Shown piece by piece: positions 52,341 through 62,363 of a DNA stretch of 64,000 bases. The DNA is from Pseudomonas cremoris (lineage in GTDB: Bacteria > Pseudomonadota > Gammaproteobacteria > Pseudomonadales > Pseudomonadaceae): NCBI RefSeq assembly GCF_014230465.1, contig NZ_JAAXCY010000003.1, positions 496,001-560,000 of the forward strand, written 5' to 3'. The number at the start of each line of letters is the position of its first letter. The stretch's first letter is position 1. Under the pieces are notes generated by a model, which was not told the origin of the DNA, did no database searches, and saw nothing but the letters and a program-made list of their open reading frames with translations. The position numbers and the translations under genes are program-made.

Positions 52341-53519
52341 TTATTTGGAAAGAAAGCGCATTCCTTCTTCCAGCCCGCGAAGCGTCAGCGGATACATCTG
52401 GTCTTCCACCAACTCCCGCACAATCCCCGTCGACGCCGTGTAGCCCCACGTGTCCTTCGGGTACGGGTTAATCCAGATCAGCTTCTTGTATTTGGCCATG
52501 AAGCGCTGCATCCACACGTACCCCGGCTCTTCGTTCCAGTGCTCGACACTGCCGCCGGCCTGGGTAATCTCATACGGCGCCATCGACGCATCGCCGATAA
52601 AGATCACTTTGTAATCCGCGCCGTACTTGTGCAGCAGGTCTTGAGTAGAGGTGCGTTCCGACGTGCGGCGCTGGTTGTTCTTCCACACCGATTCGTACAC
52701 GAAGTTGTGGAAGTAGAAGTACTCCAGGTGCTTGAACTCGGTCTTGCAGGCCGAGAACAGTTCCTCGCAGATCTTCACGTGGGCATCCATCGACCCGCCG
52801 ATATCGAACAACAGCAGCAGCTTGATGGTGTTACGTCGCTCCGGACGCATCTGGATATTCAGCAAGCCGGCGTCGCGGGCGGTGTGGTCGATGGTGCCAT
52901 CAATGTCCAGCTCTTCCGCCGCCCCTTGGCGCGCAAACTTGCGCAGGCGGCGCAGGGCGACCTTGATGTTGCGCGTGCCCAGTTCCACTTGGTCGTCGAG
53001 GTTCTTGTACTCGCGCTGGTCCCAGACCTTAACCGCCTTGCCCTGCCGCTTGCCGGCGTCGCCGACGCGAATGCCTTCCGGGTTATAACCGCCGGAGCCG
53101 AACGGGCTGGTGCCGCCGGTACCGATCCATTTGTTGCCGCCGGCGTGGCGTTCCTTTTGTTCTTCCAGGCGCTTCTTGAATTCCTCGATCAGCTTGTCGA
53201 GGCCGCCGAGGGACTGGATCTGCGCACGTTCTTCATCGCTCAGCGAGCGCTCGAACTCCTTGCGCAGCCACTCTTCGGGGATCAACGCCTGCAGGTGATC
53301 GTCGAGCTTTTCCAGACCGTTGAAATACGCGCCGAAAGCCCGGTCGAATTTGTCGAAATGGCGCTCGTCCTTCACCAGGATCGCCCGGGCCAAGTAGTAG
53401 AACTCGTCCATGTCGGCGAAGGTCACGCGCATTTTCAACGCGTTGATCAGGTCCAGCAGCTCGCGCACCGACACCGGCACCTTGGCGGCGCGCATCTCAT
53501 TGAACAGGTTGAGCAACAT
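52341..53519 (-). CDS. CoxE-like VWA-domain protein, partner of the MoxR ATPase
   Basis: A 392-residue protein. The C-terminal third is a VWA domain whose MIDAS motif reads LLFDIGGSMD, i.e. DxGGS where DxSGS is usual. The N-terminal part is helical and charged (FERSLSDEERAQ, EEFKKRLEEQKERH). It overlaps the MoxR gene by one base, the standard MoxR-VWA arrangement in which the pair acts as a chaperone or metal-insertion system for an unknown client. Confidence 0.9.
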   Translation of the reverse strand: MLLNLFNEMRAAKVPVSVRELLDLINALKMRVTFADMDEFYYLARAILVKDERHFDKFDRAFGAYFNGLEKLDDHLQALIPEEWLRKEFERSLSDEERAQIQSLGGLDKLIEEFKKRLEEQKERHAGGNKWIGTGGTSPFGSGGYNPEGIRVGDAGKRQGKAVKVWDQREYKNLDDQVELGTRNIKVALRRLRKFARQGAAEELDIDGTIDHTARDAGLLNIQMRPERRNTIKLLLLFDIGGSMDAHVKICEELFSACKTEFKHLEYFYFHNFVYESVWKNNQRRTSERTSTQDLLHKYGADYKVIFIGDASMAPYEITQAGGSVEHWNEEPGYVWMQRFMAKYKKLIWINPYPKDTWGYTASTGIVRELVEDQMYPLTLRGLEEGMRFLSK

Positions 53520-54364
53520 TAGCGGTTACCGCGACGGCTCATGAACGCCAGACGCTCCAGCAACTGCACGTCTTGCTCGTTCTTCACCAAGGCACCGGCC
53601 AACGGCGGGATCGCCTTGGTCGGGTCGCGTTCGCGCAGCACGGCTTCGCCGATGTTGTCGGCCATCAGCAGCTTGAGCCAGTCCACCAGTTCGGAGGTGG
53701 AGGGCTTTTTCTTCAGGCCCGGCACTTTGCGCACGTCGAAAAACACGTCCAGCGCTTCGCTGACCAGGTCTTTCTTAATGTCGGGGTAGTGCACATCCAC
53801 GATCTTTTGCAGGGTGGTGCGGTCGGGGAAGGCGATGTAGTGGAAGAAGCAGCGGCGCAGGAACGCGTCTGGCAGCTCTTTTTCATTGTTGGAGGTAATG
53901 ATGATGATCGGGCGTTTCTTGGCCTTGATGGTCTCGTCGATTTCGTAGACGTAGAACTCCATCTTGTCGAGTTCTTGCAGCAGGTCGTTGGGGAACTCGA
54001 TGTCGGCCTTGTCGATTTCATCGATCAGCAGGATCACCCGCTCATCGGACTCGAAGGCCTCCCAGAGCTTGCCCTTTTTCAGGTAATTGCGCACGTCGTG
54101 CACCTTGTCCACACCCAACTGCGAGTCGCGTAGGCGGCTCACCGCGTCGTACTCGTACAAACCCTGATGGGCCTTGGTGGTGGACTTGATGTGCCAGGTG
54201 ATCAGCTTGGCACCGAAGGATTCGGCCAATTGCTCGGCCAGCATGGTCTTGCCGGTGCCGGGCTCGCCCTTGACCAGCAGCGGCCGCTCCAGGGTGATGG
54301 CGGCGTTGACGGCCAGTTTCAGGTCATCGGTAGCCACATAGGCCTGGGTGCCTTCGAACTTCAT
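53519..54364 (-). CDS. MoxR-family AAA+ ATPase
   Basis: A 281-residue ATPase. Walker A is GEPGTGKT (33-40), Walker B VILLIDEIDKA, and the sensor-1/arginine-finger region is IIIITSNNEKELPDAFLRRC. It is upstream of and overlaps the VWA gene by one base. GAGGAAA ribosome binding site before ATG 54364. Probable remodelling chaperone; client not identifiable from context. Confidence 0.93.
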   Translation of the reverse strand: MKFEGTQAYVATDDLKLAVNAAITLERPLLVKGEPGTGKTMLAEQLAESFGAKLITWHIKSTTKAHQGLYEYDAVSRLRDSQLGVDKVHDVRNYLKKGKLWEAFESDERVILLIDEIDKADIEFPNDLLQELDKMEFYVYEIDETIKAKKRPIIIITSNNEKELPDAFLRRCFFHYIAFPDRTTLQKIVDVHYPDIKKDLVSEALDVFFDVRKVPGLKKKPSTSELVDWLKLLMADNIGEAVLRERDPTKAIPPLAGALVKNEQDVQLLERLAFMSRRGNR

Positions 54365-54489
54365 CGGTGTTTCCTCGCATTCATCAATGCCCGGACTATA
54401 CCGCGCAGCCCCGGCGACTGTGAACGCAGACGGGTTATTCAGTCTCTGAATGGGCGGTCACGGCACACCTTGAATGTGTACGCGGGCTT

Positions 54490-54583
54490 ATGTGGGAGCG
54501 GGCTTGCTCGCGAATGCAGTGGTTCAGTCTACATTTGCGCTGACCGACACTCCGTCTTCGCGAGCAAGCCCGCTCCCACATTT
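54490..54583. repeat. REP doublet (REPIN-like), family A
   Basis: TATGTGGGAGCGGGCTTGCT arm and inverse ending CCCACATT. Its right end contributes to the TAA stop of the DUF748 gene (54584-54582). It lies between two minus-strand genes. Confidence 0.93.
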
Positions 54584-55658
54584 AGTCGGTGCTCGGTTTG
54601 GGCTGTTCGTAGCGTGCGGTGAAGGCCTGGATGAAGCCGTTGCGCAAAATCGCCAAAAACGCGGAGAACGCGCTGGCATTTTGCTGATGCACGCTGCCGC
54701 TGAGCTCTACACGGGTGGCGAATTGGTTCTTTTGCTGATTTTTCAGCACGGTTTCACTGGCACCGACCACCGCCTCCCAAATCGAGCGGAAGATGTTCTT
54801 GTCTTTGTTTTCAACGTCCTGCTTCCAGTCGAACACTTCCACGTCCCGCAGCAGGGGCTTGATATAACCGGTGAGTTGGCCTTTTTCGGCTTGGGCTTCG
54901 ATGACCACGTCGCCGGTGCCGGCCTTGAAGTCGAACTTGCCGTAGGCCGAGGCGAAGTCGTTCATGCGTTTGAGTTGCAGGTCCTTGGCGCGGAAGCGGA
55001 ACTCGAAGTTCTCGAAATTGCTCAGCGGGTCAAAGGTGGCGGTGGCTTCCAATGGCGCCTGGCCTTGCAGCAGCGCCTTGCCTTCGAAGCGGGCGTCGCG
55101 CTTGCCTTTGACGTCGACCACGTTGGTCAGGTTGTAGAAGCTGGCATTGACCTGGGTGGCGTTGATGTTCACCGGTGGCTTGGAACTGAAGTTGCGAAAG
55201 GCGATCTTGCCGTCTTCGATGCGCACTTCATCGAGGGTGATCGGCAGCAGTTTGCCCAATTGGGCGCGCCAGTCGGTGCCTTTACCGGTCTGGGAGGCCT
55301 GCTTGTTGGCGCCGCCGTCGACGAAGTTCACCTCGGGGTTGATAAAACGCACCCTGGCCACCACCGCGTGGTCGTTGATCAGCGAGGGCCAACTCACCGC
55401 CAGGTCGATCAGCGGCGCCTTGACGAACGGTACCGGCACCTTGCCGTCGACCTTGGTGATCTCCAGGCCGTTGATCCTGTACGCGCCGCGCCACAGGGCC
55501 ACGTCCACATCGGAGACCTGGCCGCGGTAGTCGCCCATGTCGGCAAGCTTGTCATTCAGGTAGTTACGCACCAGATAGGGCAGGGCGAGGTCCAGGACGA
55601 CCAGCACCACCACCAGCCCGGCGACGATCCATAGCAGCCAGCTGTAGCGACGTTTCAT
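54582..55658 (-). CDS. DUF748 family membrane-anchored protein (AsmA-like)
   Basis: A 358-residue protein with one N-terminal membrane helix (LLWIVAGLVVVLVVLDLALP, residues 9-28) and a periplasmic, beta-rich body characteristic of DUF748/AsmA-type proteins: VDVALWRGAYRINGLEI, DEVRIEDGKIAFRNFSS and FRFRAKDLQLKRMNDFAS. AsmA-like proteins act in envelope lipid transport, but no function is known for this one. ATG at 55658 has GGGAGAA upstream. Divergent from cysK. Confidence 0.85.
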   Translation of the reverse strand: MKRRYSWLLWIVAGLVVVLVVLDLALPYLVRNYLNDKLADMGDYRGQVSDVDVALWRGAYRINGLEITKVDGKVPVPFVKAPLIDLAVSWPSLINDHAVVARVRFINPEVNFVDGGANKQASQTGKGTDWRAQLGKLLPITLDEVRIEDGKIAFRNFSSKPPVNINATQVNASFYNLTNVVDVKGKRDARFEGKALLQGQAPLEATATFDPLSNFENFEFRFRAKDLQLKRMNDFASAYGKFDFKAGTGDVVIEAQAEKGQLTGYIKPLLRDVEVFDWKQDVENKDKNIFRSIWEAVVGASETVLKNQQKNQFATRVELSGSVHQQNASAFSAFLAILRNGFIQAFTARYEQPKPSTD

Positions 55659-55784
55659 TGGGTTGTTCTCCCGTGCATGTAGGAGATGGACTCTTGTGGG
55701 CGGCGCAACGTTCCTCTGACTGGACGCGTTGCAACACGAGGCATACCCTTGTGGCCTTCCTGAAATCGCCAAATAGGACCCGTC

Positions 55785-56759
55785 ATGAGCCGTATCTTTG
55801 CAGACAACGCGCACTCCATCGGTAATACGCCCCTGGTTCAGATCAACCGTATCGCACCGCGTGGCGTGACCATCCTGGCCAAGATCGAAGGGCGTAACCC
55901 AGGCTACTCGGTGAAGTGCCGCATTGGCGCCAACATGATCTGGGACGCGGAAAGCACCGGCAAACTCAAGCCGGGCATGACCATTGTAGAACCGACGTCG
56001 GGTAACACCGGGATCGGCCTGGCGTTTGTTGCCGCTGCCCGTGGCTACAAGTTGCTGCTGACCATGCCGGCGTCCATGAGCATCGAGCGTCGTAAGGTTC
56101 TCAAGGCCTTGGGCGCGGAACTGGTACTGACCGAGCCAGCCAAGGGTATGAAGGGCGCCATCGAGAAGGCAGGTGAAATCGTTGCCAGCGACCCGGCCCA
56201 GTACTTTATGCCGGGCCAGTTCGAAAACCCGGCCAACCCGGCGATCCACGAAAAAACCACCGGCCCGGAAATCTGGAACGACACCGATGGCGCAATTGAC
56301 GTGCTGGTGGCGGGCGTAGGCACCGGTGGCACCATTACCGGTGTATCGCGCTATATCAAGAACATTGCAGGCAAACCGATTCTGTCGGTGGCCGTCGAGC
56401 CGATTGTGTCGCCGGTGATTACCCAGGCGCTGGCCGGTGATGAGATCAAGCCCAGCCCCCACAAGATCCAAGGCATCGGCGCCGGTTTTGTGCCAAAGAA
56501 CCTCGACCTGTCGATGGTTGACCGGGTGGAGCTGGCGAGCGATGAAGAGTCCAAGGCCATGGCCCTGCGCCTGATGCAGGAAGAGGGGATTCTGTGCGGT
56601 ATCTCCTGCGGCGCGGCGATGGCCGTGGCGGTGCGTCTGGCCGAGAAACCGGAGATGCAGGGCAAGACCATCGTGGTGATCCTGCCGGACTCAGGTGAGC
56701 GTTACCTGTCGAGCATGCTGTTCAGCGATTTGTTTACCGAGCAAGAAAACCAGGCTTGA
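55785..56759 (+). CDS. cysK: Cysteine synthase A (O-acetylserine sulfhydrylase)
   Basis: A 324-residue PLP enzyme that makes cysteine from O-acetylserine and sulfide. The PLP lysine is K44 in YSVKCR, the substrate loop TSGNTG is at 71-76, and GTGGTITG binds the cofactor phosphate. It matches the CysK rather than the CysM type. Divergent from DUF748 across 126 bases; followed by lpxO. Confidence 0.96.
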   Translation: MSRIFADNAHSIGNTPLVQINRIAPRGVTILAKIEGRNPGYSVKCRIGANMIWDAESTGKLKPGMTIVEPTSGNTGIGLAFVAAARGYKLLLTMPASMSIERRKVLKALGAELVLTEPAKGMKGAIEKAGEIVASDPAQYFMPGQFENPANPAIHEKTTGPEIWNDTDGAIDVLVAGVGTGGTITGVSRYIKNIAGKPILSVAVEPIVSPVITQALAGDEIKPSPHKIQGIGAGFVPKNLDLSMVDRVELASDEESKAMALRLMQEEGILCGISCGAAMAVAVRLAEKPEMQGKTIVVILPDSGERYLSSMLFSDLFTEQENQA

Positions 56760-56868
56760 TTTGAGTCAGCGCCGATAACCCGGGCCTTCTGCATACTGGC
56801 CCAACTGTTTATCATGGCCGGCTGCTATGTCTGCTGTTGGCTAGGCGCTTATTTTCAGGAGTTGCTGC

Positions 56869-57807
56869 ATGACCTTTTCTTTGGCCGCCAAACTGTCGGT
56901 GCTGGCGTTATTTATAGGCAGCACGCTGTATGTGCACCTGCGCGGCAAGGCCCGTTTGCCGCTGTTGCGCCAGTTTGTCAACCATTCGGCGCTGTTCGCC
57001 CCGTATAACGCCTTGATGTACCTGTTTTCGGCGGTGCCGTCCAAGCCGTATCTGGATCGCAGCAAATTCCCGGAATTGGACGTGCTCAAGGACAACTGGG
57101 AAGTGATCCGCGAAGAGGCGATGCACCTGTTCGACGAGGGTTACATTCGCGCTGCCGAAAAGAACAACGACGCCGGCTTCGGTTCGTTCTTCAAGAAGGG
57201 CTGGAAGCGTTTCTACCTCAAGTGGTACGACAAACCGTTGCCATCGGCCGAGGCGCTGTGCCCGAAAACCGTGGCCCTGGTCAGCAGCATTCCCAACGTG
57301 AAAGGCGCGATGTTCGCGCTGTTGCCAGGTGGCAGCCACCTGAACCCGCACCGCGACCCTTTCGCCGGTTCCCTGCGTTATCACCTGGGGTTGTCCACGC
57401 CAAATTCCGACGACTGCCGCATCTTCGTTGACGGTCAGGTCTACGCCTGGCGCGACGGTGAAGACGTGATGTTCGACGAAACCTACGTGCATTGGGTGAA
57501 AAACGAGACCGAACAGACCCGCGTGATCCTGTTCTGCGACATCGAACGGCCGTTGAGCAATGGCCTGATGACCCGCGTCAACCGTTGGGTCAGCAAGCAG
57601 CTTGGTCGTGCGACTGCACCACAGAACCTGGATGACGAGCGTGTAGGCGGGATCAACCAGGCGTATGCCTGGAGCAAAACCTTCAGCGACAAGTTCAGTG
57701 GGGTGGTGAAGCAGTGGAAGCGTAAGCATCCCAAGGCTTACCGCATTGCGCGGCCAGTGTTGGCAGTGGTTGTGCTGGTGCTGCTGTGGAAGTGGTTGTT
57801 CGGCTAA
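56869..57807 (+). CDS. lpxO: Lipid A 2-hydroxylase, LpxO-like Asp/Asn beta-hydroxylase
   Basis: A 312-residue Fe(II)/2-oxoglutarate oxygenase anchored to the inner membrane by an N-terminal helix (AAKLSVLALFIGSTLYV) with a second hydrophobic segment at the C-terminus (VLAVVVLVLLWKWLF). The aspartyl/asparaginyl beta-hydroxylase core holds the HxD metal site in LNPHRDPFAGSLRYHLGL. LpxO adds a 2-hydroxyl to a lipid A acyl chain. CAGGAG ribosome binding site. Confidence 0.9.
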   Translation: MTFSLAAKLSVLALFIGSTLYVHLRGKARLPLLRQFVNHSALFAPYNALMYLFSAVPSKPYLDRSKFPELDVLKDNWEVIREEAMHLFDEGYIRAAEKNNDAGFGSFFKKGWKRFYLKWYDKPLPSAEALCPKTVALVSSIPNVKGAMFALLPGGSHLNPHRDPFAGSLRYHLGLSTPNSDDCRIFVDGQVYAWRDGEDVMFDETYVHWVKNETEQTRVILFCDIERPLSNGLMTRVNRWVSKQLGRATAPQNLDDERVGGINQAYAWSKTFSDKFSGVVKQWKRKHPKAYRIARPVLAVVVLVLLWKWLFG

Positions 57808-57824
57808 TTTGAAACACAATCAAA

Positions 57825-57919
57825 AAATGTGGGAGCGGGCTTGCTCGCGAAAGCGGAGTGTCAGTTGATACATACTTGACTGATCCACCGCATTCGCGAG
57901 CAAGCCCGCTCCCACATTT
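57825..57919. repeat. REP doublet (REPIN-like), family A
   Basis: AAATGTGGGAGCGGGCTTGC arm and inverse ending CCCACATTT. Inner arms GTGTCAGTTGATA / TGACTGATCCACC pair imperfectly. It lies between convergent lpxO and acnA. Confidence 0.93.
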
Positions 57920-57935
57920 GGTTTTGCAGTGTTGC

Positions 57936-60677
57936 TTAGGAGGCGATCAACTGGCGCAGCACGTAGTGCAAGATACCGCCCGCCTTGAAGTACTCCACTT
58001 CATTCAGCGTATCGATCCGGCACAACACCTCGACCTTCTCCGTACTGCCATCCTCCCGCGTAATCACCAGTGTCAGGTTCATCCGAGGCACGATCTCGAC
58101 GCCGGTCAGCCCCAGGATATCGATCTTCTCCTTGCCTGTGAGCTTGAGTGTCTTGCGGTTCTGGTCCAGCTTGAACTGCAACGGCAACACACCCATGCCC
58201 ACCAGGTTGGAGCGGTGGATGCGTTCGAAACTCTCGGCGATCACCGCTTTCACTCCCAGCAAGTTGGTGCCTTTGGCCGCCCAGTCGCGGCTTGAACCCG
58301 TACCGTATTCCTGGCCCGCGATCACCACCAGCGGCGTGCCCGAGGCCTGGTATTTCATCGACGCATCGTAGATCGCCATTTTCTCGCCGGTTGGGATATA
58401 CAGCGTGTTCCCGCCTTCCTCGCCGCCGAGCATTTCATTGCGGATACGGATATTGGCAAACGTGCCGCGCATCATCACTTCATGGTTACCCCGGCGTGAG
58501 CCGTAGGAGTTGAAGTCGCGTGGCTCCACGCCTTGTTCGCGCAGGTAACGTCCGGCGGGGCTGTCGGCCTTGATATTCCCGGCCGGGGAGATGTGGTCGG
58601 TGGTCACCGAATCGCCCAGCAGGGCCAGTACGTTGGCGCCCCGGACGTCTTTGATCACCGGCAAAGGCCCGGCGATATCGTCAAAGAACGGTGGGTGCTG
58701 GATGTAGGTGGAGTCCTTCTGCCACACGTAGGTCGCGGCTTGCGGCACTTCGATGGCCTGCCATTGCTCATCACCGGCAAACACCTCGGCGTATTCCTTG
58801 TGGAACATGCCGGTGCTGACCTGTGCCACGGCGTCGGCAATCTCCTGGCTGCTGGGCCAGATGTCCTTGAGGTACACCGGCTTGCCGTCCTGATCGCTAC
58901 CCAGCGGCTCGCTGCTGATATCAATGCGCACGGTGCCGGCCAGCGCATAGGCCACCACCAGCGGCGGCGAGGCCAGCCAGTTGGTTTTTACCAGCGGGTG
59001 CACGCGACCTTCGAAGTTGCGGTTGCCGGACAGCACCGAAGCCACGGCGAGGTCGGCTTTCTGGATGGCCTTTTCAATCGGCTCGGGTAACGGACCGGAG
59101 TTGCCGATGCAGGTGGTGCAGCCATAACCCACCAGGTCGAAGCCGAGCTTGTCGAGGTACTGGGTGAGCCCCGCCGCCTTGTAGTAGTCGGTGACCACTT
59201 TGGAGCCAGGGGCCAGCGAGGTTTTTACCCAGGGTTTGCGCGTCAGGCCTTTTTCCACGGCTTTTTTCGCCACGAGACCGGCGGCCATCATCACGCTGGG
59301 GTTGGAAGTGTTGGTGCAGGAGGTGATCGCGGCGATCACCACGGCGCCGTTTTTCAGGCGATAGGTGTGGCCGTCGTATTCATAGTCGGTTTCGCCCACC
59401 AAATCAGCATTGCCCACAGCAACACCGCCACCGCCTTCGCTTTCCAGGCGGCCTTCTTCCTTGTTGGTGGGTTTGAACTGCAGGTCGAGGAAATCGCTGA
59501 ACGCCTGGCCGACATTCGGCAATGCCACGCGGTCCTGCGGGCGCTTCGGCCCGGCGAGGCTGGCTTCGACGCTGCCCATGTCGAGTGCCAGGCTGTCGGT
59601 GAACACCGGTTCCTGGCCCGCGTTGCGCCACAAGCCCTGGGCTTTGGTGTAAGCCTCCACCAACTTCACGGTTTCTGCCGGACGACCGGACAGGCGCAGG
59701 TAGTCCAGCGTCACTTCATCCACCGGGAAAAAGCCGCAGGTGGCGCCATATTCCGGGGCCATGTTGGCGATGGTGGCGCGGTCCGCCAGGGGCAGGTCGG
59801 CCAAGCCGTCGCCGTAGAATTCGACGAACTTACCCACCACGCCTTTTTTGCGCAGCATCTGGGTCACGGTCAGCACCAGGTCGGTGGCGGTGATGCCTTC
59901 CTTCAATTTGCCGGTGAGCTTGAAGCCGATCACTTCCGGGATCAGCATCGACACTGGCTGGCCGAGCATCGCCGCTTCCGCTTCGATCCCGCCCACGCCC
60001 CAGCCGAGGACGCCGAGGCCGTTGATCATGGTGGTGTGGGAGTCGGTGCCCACCAAGGTGTCGGGGAACGCGTAGGTGCGACCGTCTTCGTCCTTGGTCC
60101 ACACGGTGCGACCCAGGTATTCGAGGTTGACCTGGTGGCAGATGCCGGTGCCCGGTGGCACTACGCTAAAGTTGTCGAAGGCGCTTTGGCCCCAGCGCAG
60201 GAAGGCGTAGCGCTCGCCGTTGCGCTGCATTTCAATGTCGACGTTCTGCTCGAACGCGTCAGCGTTGCCGAACTTGTCGACCATCACTGAGTGGTCGATC
60301 ACCAGGTCCACCGGCGACAGCGGGTTGATGCGCTGCGGGTCGCCACCGGCCTTGGCCACGGCGGCGCGCATGGCGGCCAGGTCGACCACGGCGGGCACGC
60401 CGGTAAAGTCCTGCATCAGCACGCGGGCGGGGCGGTATTGGATCTCGCGGTCGGACTGGCGCTCTTTGAGCCAGGCGGCAATGGCCTTGAGGTCGGCGCC
60501 GGTGACGGTCTTGTTGTCTTCCCAGCGCAGCAGGTTTTCCAGCAGCACCTTGAGGGACATTGGCAGCTTGTCCAGGTCGCCCAGGCTCTTGGCAGCTTCG
60601 GGCAGGCTGAAGTAGTGGTAGGTTTTACTGTCTATTTCAAGGGTCTTAAGGGTTCTCAGGCTATCAAGCGATGACAT
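57936..60677 (-). CDS. acnA: Aconitate hydratase A
   Basis: A 913-residue TCA-cycle and glyoxylate-cycle enzyme (citrate to isocitrate) that carries a [4Fe-4S] cluster. Cluster cysteines are in [11 protein letters not shown] and [13 protein letters not shown]. Other family motifs are [20 protein letters not shown] and [14 protein letters not shown] at 60677 follows AAGGAG and gives [13 protein letters not shown], as in other pseudomonads. Divergent from rlmM across 196 bases that contain an imperfect TTAGCCCTG/CAGGCTAA repeat (about 60738-60765). Confidence 0.97.
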   Translation of the reverse strand: MSSLDSLRTLKTLEIDSKTYHYFSLPEAAKSLGDLDKLPMSLKVLLENLLRWEDNKTVTGADLKAIAAWLKERQSDREIQYRPARVLMQDFTGVPAVVDLAAMRAAVAKAGGDPQRINPLSPVDLVIDHSVMVDKFGNADAFEQNVDIEMQRNGERYAFLRWGQSAFDNFSVVPPGTGICHQVNLEYLGRTVWTKDEDGRTYAFPDTLVGTDSHTTMINGLGVLGWGVGGIEAEAAMLGQPVSMLIPEVIGFKLTGKLKEGITATDLVLTVTQMLRKKGVVGKFVEFYGDGLADLPLADRATIANMAPEYGATCGFFPVDEVTLDYLRLSGRPAETVKLVEAYTKAQGLWRNAGQEPVFTDSLALDMGSVEASLAGPKRPQDRVALPNVGQAFSDFLDLQFKPTNKEEGRLESEGGGGVAVGNADLVGETDYEYDGHTYRLKNGAVVIAAITSCTNTSNPSVMMAAGLVAKKAVEKGLTRKPWVKTSLAPGSKVVTDYYKAAGLTQYLDKLGFDLVGYGCTTCIGNSGPLPEPIEKAIQKADLAVASVLSGNRNFEGRVHPLVKTNWLASPPLVVAYALAGTVRIDISSEPLGSDQDGKPVYLKDIWPSSQEIADAVAQVSTGMFHKEYAEVFAGDEQWQAIEVPQAATYVWQKDSTYIQHPPFFDDIAGPLPVIKDVRGANVLALLGDSVTTDHISPAGNIKADSPAGRYLREQGVEPRDFNSYGSRRGNHEVMMRGTFANIRIRNEMLGGEEGGNTLYIPTGEKMAIYDASMKYQASGTPLVVIAGQEYGTGSSRDWAAKGTNLLGVKAVIAESFERIHRSNLVGMGVLPLQFKLDQNRKTLKLTGKEKIDILGLTGVEIVPRMNLTLVITREDGSTEKVEVLCRIDTLNEVEYFKAGGILHYVLRQLIAS

Positions 60678-60873
60678 GACGCGACTCCTTATGGTCCGCA
60701 CGGCTACGGACCTGACGGGACGAACAGAGCTATCACGTTAGCCCTGTTTTCATTAGCAGGCTAATAACTGGACTCTATGGTTAAGTCCAAGGTTCCGAAC
60801 TCAGCTATCATGCGCGCGTTTTCATGACAGACATTGCGATAGCGCAACATCTGTCGAGTCACCAGGAGAGTTG

Positions 60874-61950
60874 ATGAACACCCTTTTTATGCACTGCCGC
60901 CCGGGGTTTGAAGGCGAAGTCTGTTCCGAGATCGCGGAACACGCCGCGCGCCTGAACGTTTCTGGCTACGCCAAGGCCAAGACCGGCAGCGCCTGCGCCG
61001 AATTTGTCTGCACCGAAGAAGACGGCGCCCAGCGCCTGATGCACGGCCAGCGCTTTGCCGAGCTCATCTTCCCAAGGCAGTGGGCGCGCGGGGTTTTTAT
61101 CGACCTGCCGGAAACCGACCGTATCAGCGTCATCCTTGCCCACCTGCAAGGCTTCCCGGTGTGCGGTAGCCTGTGGCTGGAGATGGTCGACACCAATGAT
61201 GGCAAAGAGCTTTCAAACTTCTGCAAGAAATTCGAAGTGCACCTGCGCAAGGCGTTGTTGAACGCCGGCAAGCTGGTGGACGATCCGAGCAAGCCGCGCC
61301 TGCTGCTGACCTTCAAGAGTGGTCGCGAAGTGTTCATGGGCTTGGCCGAGTCGAACAACTCGGCGATGTGGCCGATGGGAATTCCGCGCTTGAAATTCCC
61401 GCGTGAGGCACCGAGCCGCTCGACCCTCAAGCTGGAAGAGGCCTGGCATCACTTCATCCCTCGCGACCAATGGGACGAACGCCTACATGGCGACATGACC
61501 GGCGTAGATCTCGGCGCAGCCCCCGGCGGCTGGACCTGGCAACTGGTCAACCGTGGCATGTTGGTGACCGCCATCGACAACGGACCCATGGCCGAAAGCT
61601 TGATGGACACCGGCCTGGTGCAACACTTGATGGCCGACGGTTTTACCTTCGTGCCCAAGCAGCCGGTGGACTGGATGGTGTGTGACATCGTCGAGAAACC
61701 TGCGCGCAATGCCGCACTACTGGAAACCTGGATCGGTGAAGGGCATTGCCGCGAGGCGGTGGTGAACTTGAAGTTGCCGATGAAACAGCGATATGCCGAG
61801 GTGAAGCGTTTGCTGGAGCGCATCGAGGAGGGCTTCAAGGCGCGGGGCATTCGGGTGGAAATTGGCTGCAAGCAGCTGTACCACGACCGTGAGGAAGTGA
61901 CCTGCCATTTGCGACGGCTGGAAACGGCCAAGAAACCCAAGAACCGCTGA
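60874..61950 (+). CDS. rlmM: 23S rRNA 2'-O-ribose C2498 methyltransferase
   Basis: A 358-residue SAM-dependent enzyme acting on 23S rRNA. The N-terminal THUMP-type region begins MNTLFMHCRPGFEGEV, and the catalytic domain has the SAM motif GVDLGAAPGGWTWQL and the K-D-K-E set (DWMVCDIVEKPAR, VVNLKLPMK). ATG at 60874 follows CAGGAGAG. Alone between acnA and tusA. Confidence 0.95.
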   Translation: MNTLFMHCRPGFEGEVCSEIAEHAARLNVSGYAKAKTGSACAEFVCTEEDGAQRLMHGQRFAELIFPRQWARGVFIDLPETDRISVILAHLQGFPVCGSLWLEMVDTNDGKELSNFCKKFEVHLRKALLNAGKLVDDPSKPRLLLTFKSGREVFMGLAESNNSAMWPMGIPRLKFPREAPSRSTLKLEEAWHHFIPRDQWDERLHGDMTGVDLGAAPGGWTWQLVNRGMLVTAIDNGPMAESLMDTGLVQHLMADGFTFVPKQPVDWMVCDIVEKPARNAALLETWIGEGHCREAVVNLKLPMKQRYAEVKRLLERIEEGFKARGIRVEIGCKQLYHDREEVTCHLRRLETAKKPKNR

Positions 61951-61976
61951 ATAGTTAAAGTGACCACAAAACCCCC

Positions 61977-62080
61977 TGTGGGAGCGGGCTTGCTCGCGAA
62001 AGCGGCGGTTCAGTCAAGTCTCAGTGACTGGCACACCGCATTCGCGAGCAAGCCCGCTCCCACACAAGCCCGCTCCCACA
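61977..62080. repeat. REP doublet (REPIN-like), family A, with 16-base tandem duplication
   Basis: TGTGGGAGCGGGCTTGCTCG arm and inverse; the terminal CAAGCCCGCTCCCACA is repeated exactly (62049-62064 and 62065-62080), identical to the duplication at 15899-15930. It lies between rlmM and tusA, both plus strand. Confidence 0.93.
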
Positions 62081-62111
62081 GTTCGAGCGGTGCCCGTTTC
62101 AGGAGTGATGC

Positions 62112-62363
62112 ATGAACCAGTCCCTCGATTTGCCTGTAGACGCTGTGCTCGACGCCACCGGCCTCAACTGCCCCGAGCCGGTGATGATGCTGCACCAGCA
62201 CATTCGTGACCTGCCGCCAGGCGGCTTGCTCAAGGTGATCGCGACCGACCCGTCCACCCGTCGCGATATTCCCAAGTTTTGCGTCTTCCTGGACCACGAA
62301 CTGGTGGATCAGCAGGAACAGGCCGGCACTTACCTGTACTGGATTCGCAAAAAGTCTGCCTAA
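62112..62363 (+). CDS. tusA: Sulfur carrier protein TusA
   Basis: An 83-residue SirA/TusA-fold protein that passes sulfur from IscS towards tRNA 2-thiouridine and molybdenum cofactor synthesis. The CPxP motif is intact (NCPEPVMM, with the sulfur-carrying C20), and the C-terminal [11 protein letters not shown] is typical. The stop overlaps the convergent MATE gene by 4 bases. Confidence 0.95.
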   Translation: MNQSLDLPVDAVLDATGLNCPEPVMMLHQHIRDLPPGGLLKVIATDPSTRRDIPKFCVFLDHELVDQQEQAGTYLYWIRKKSA

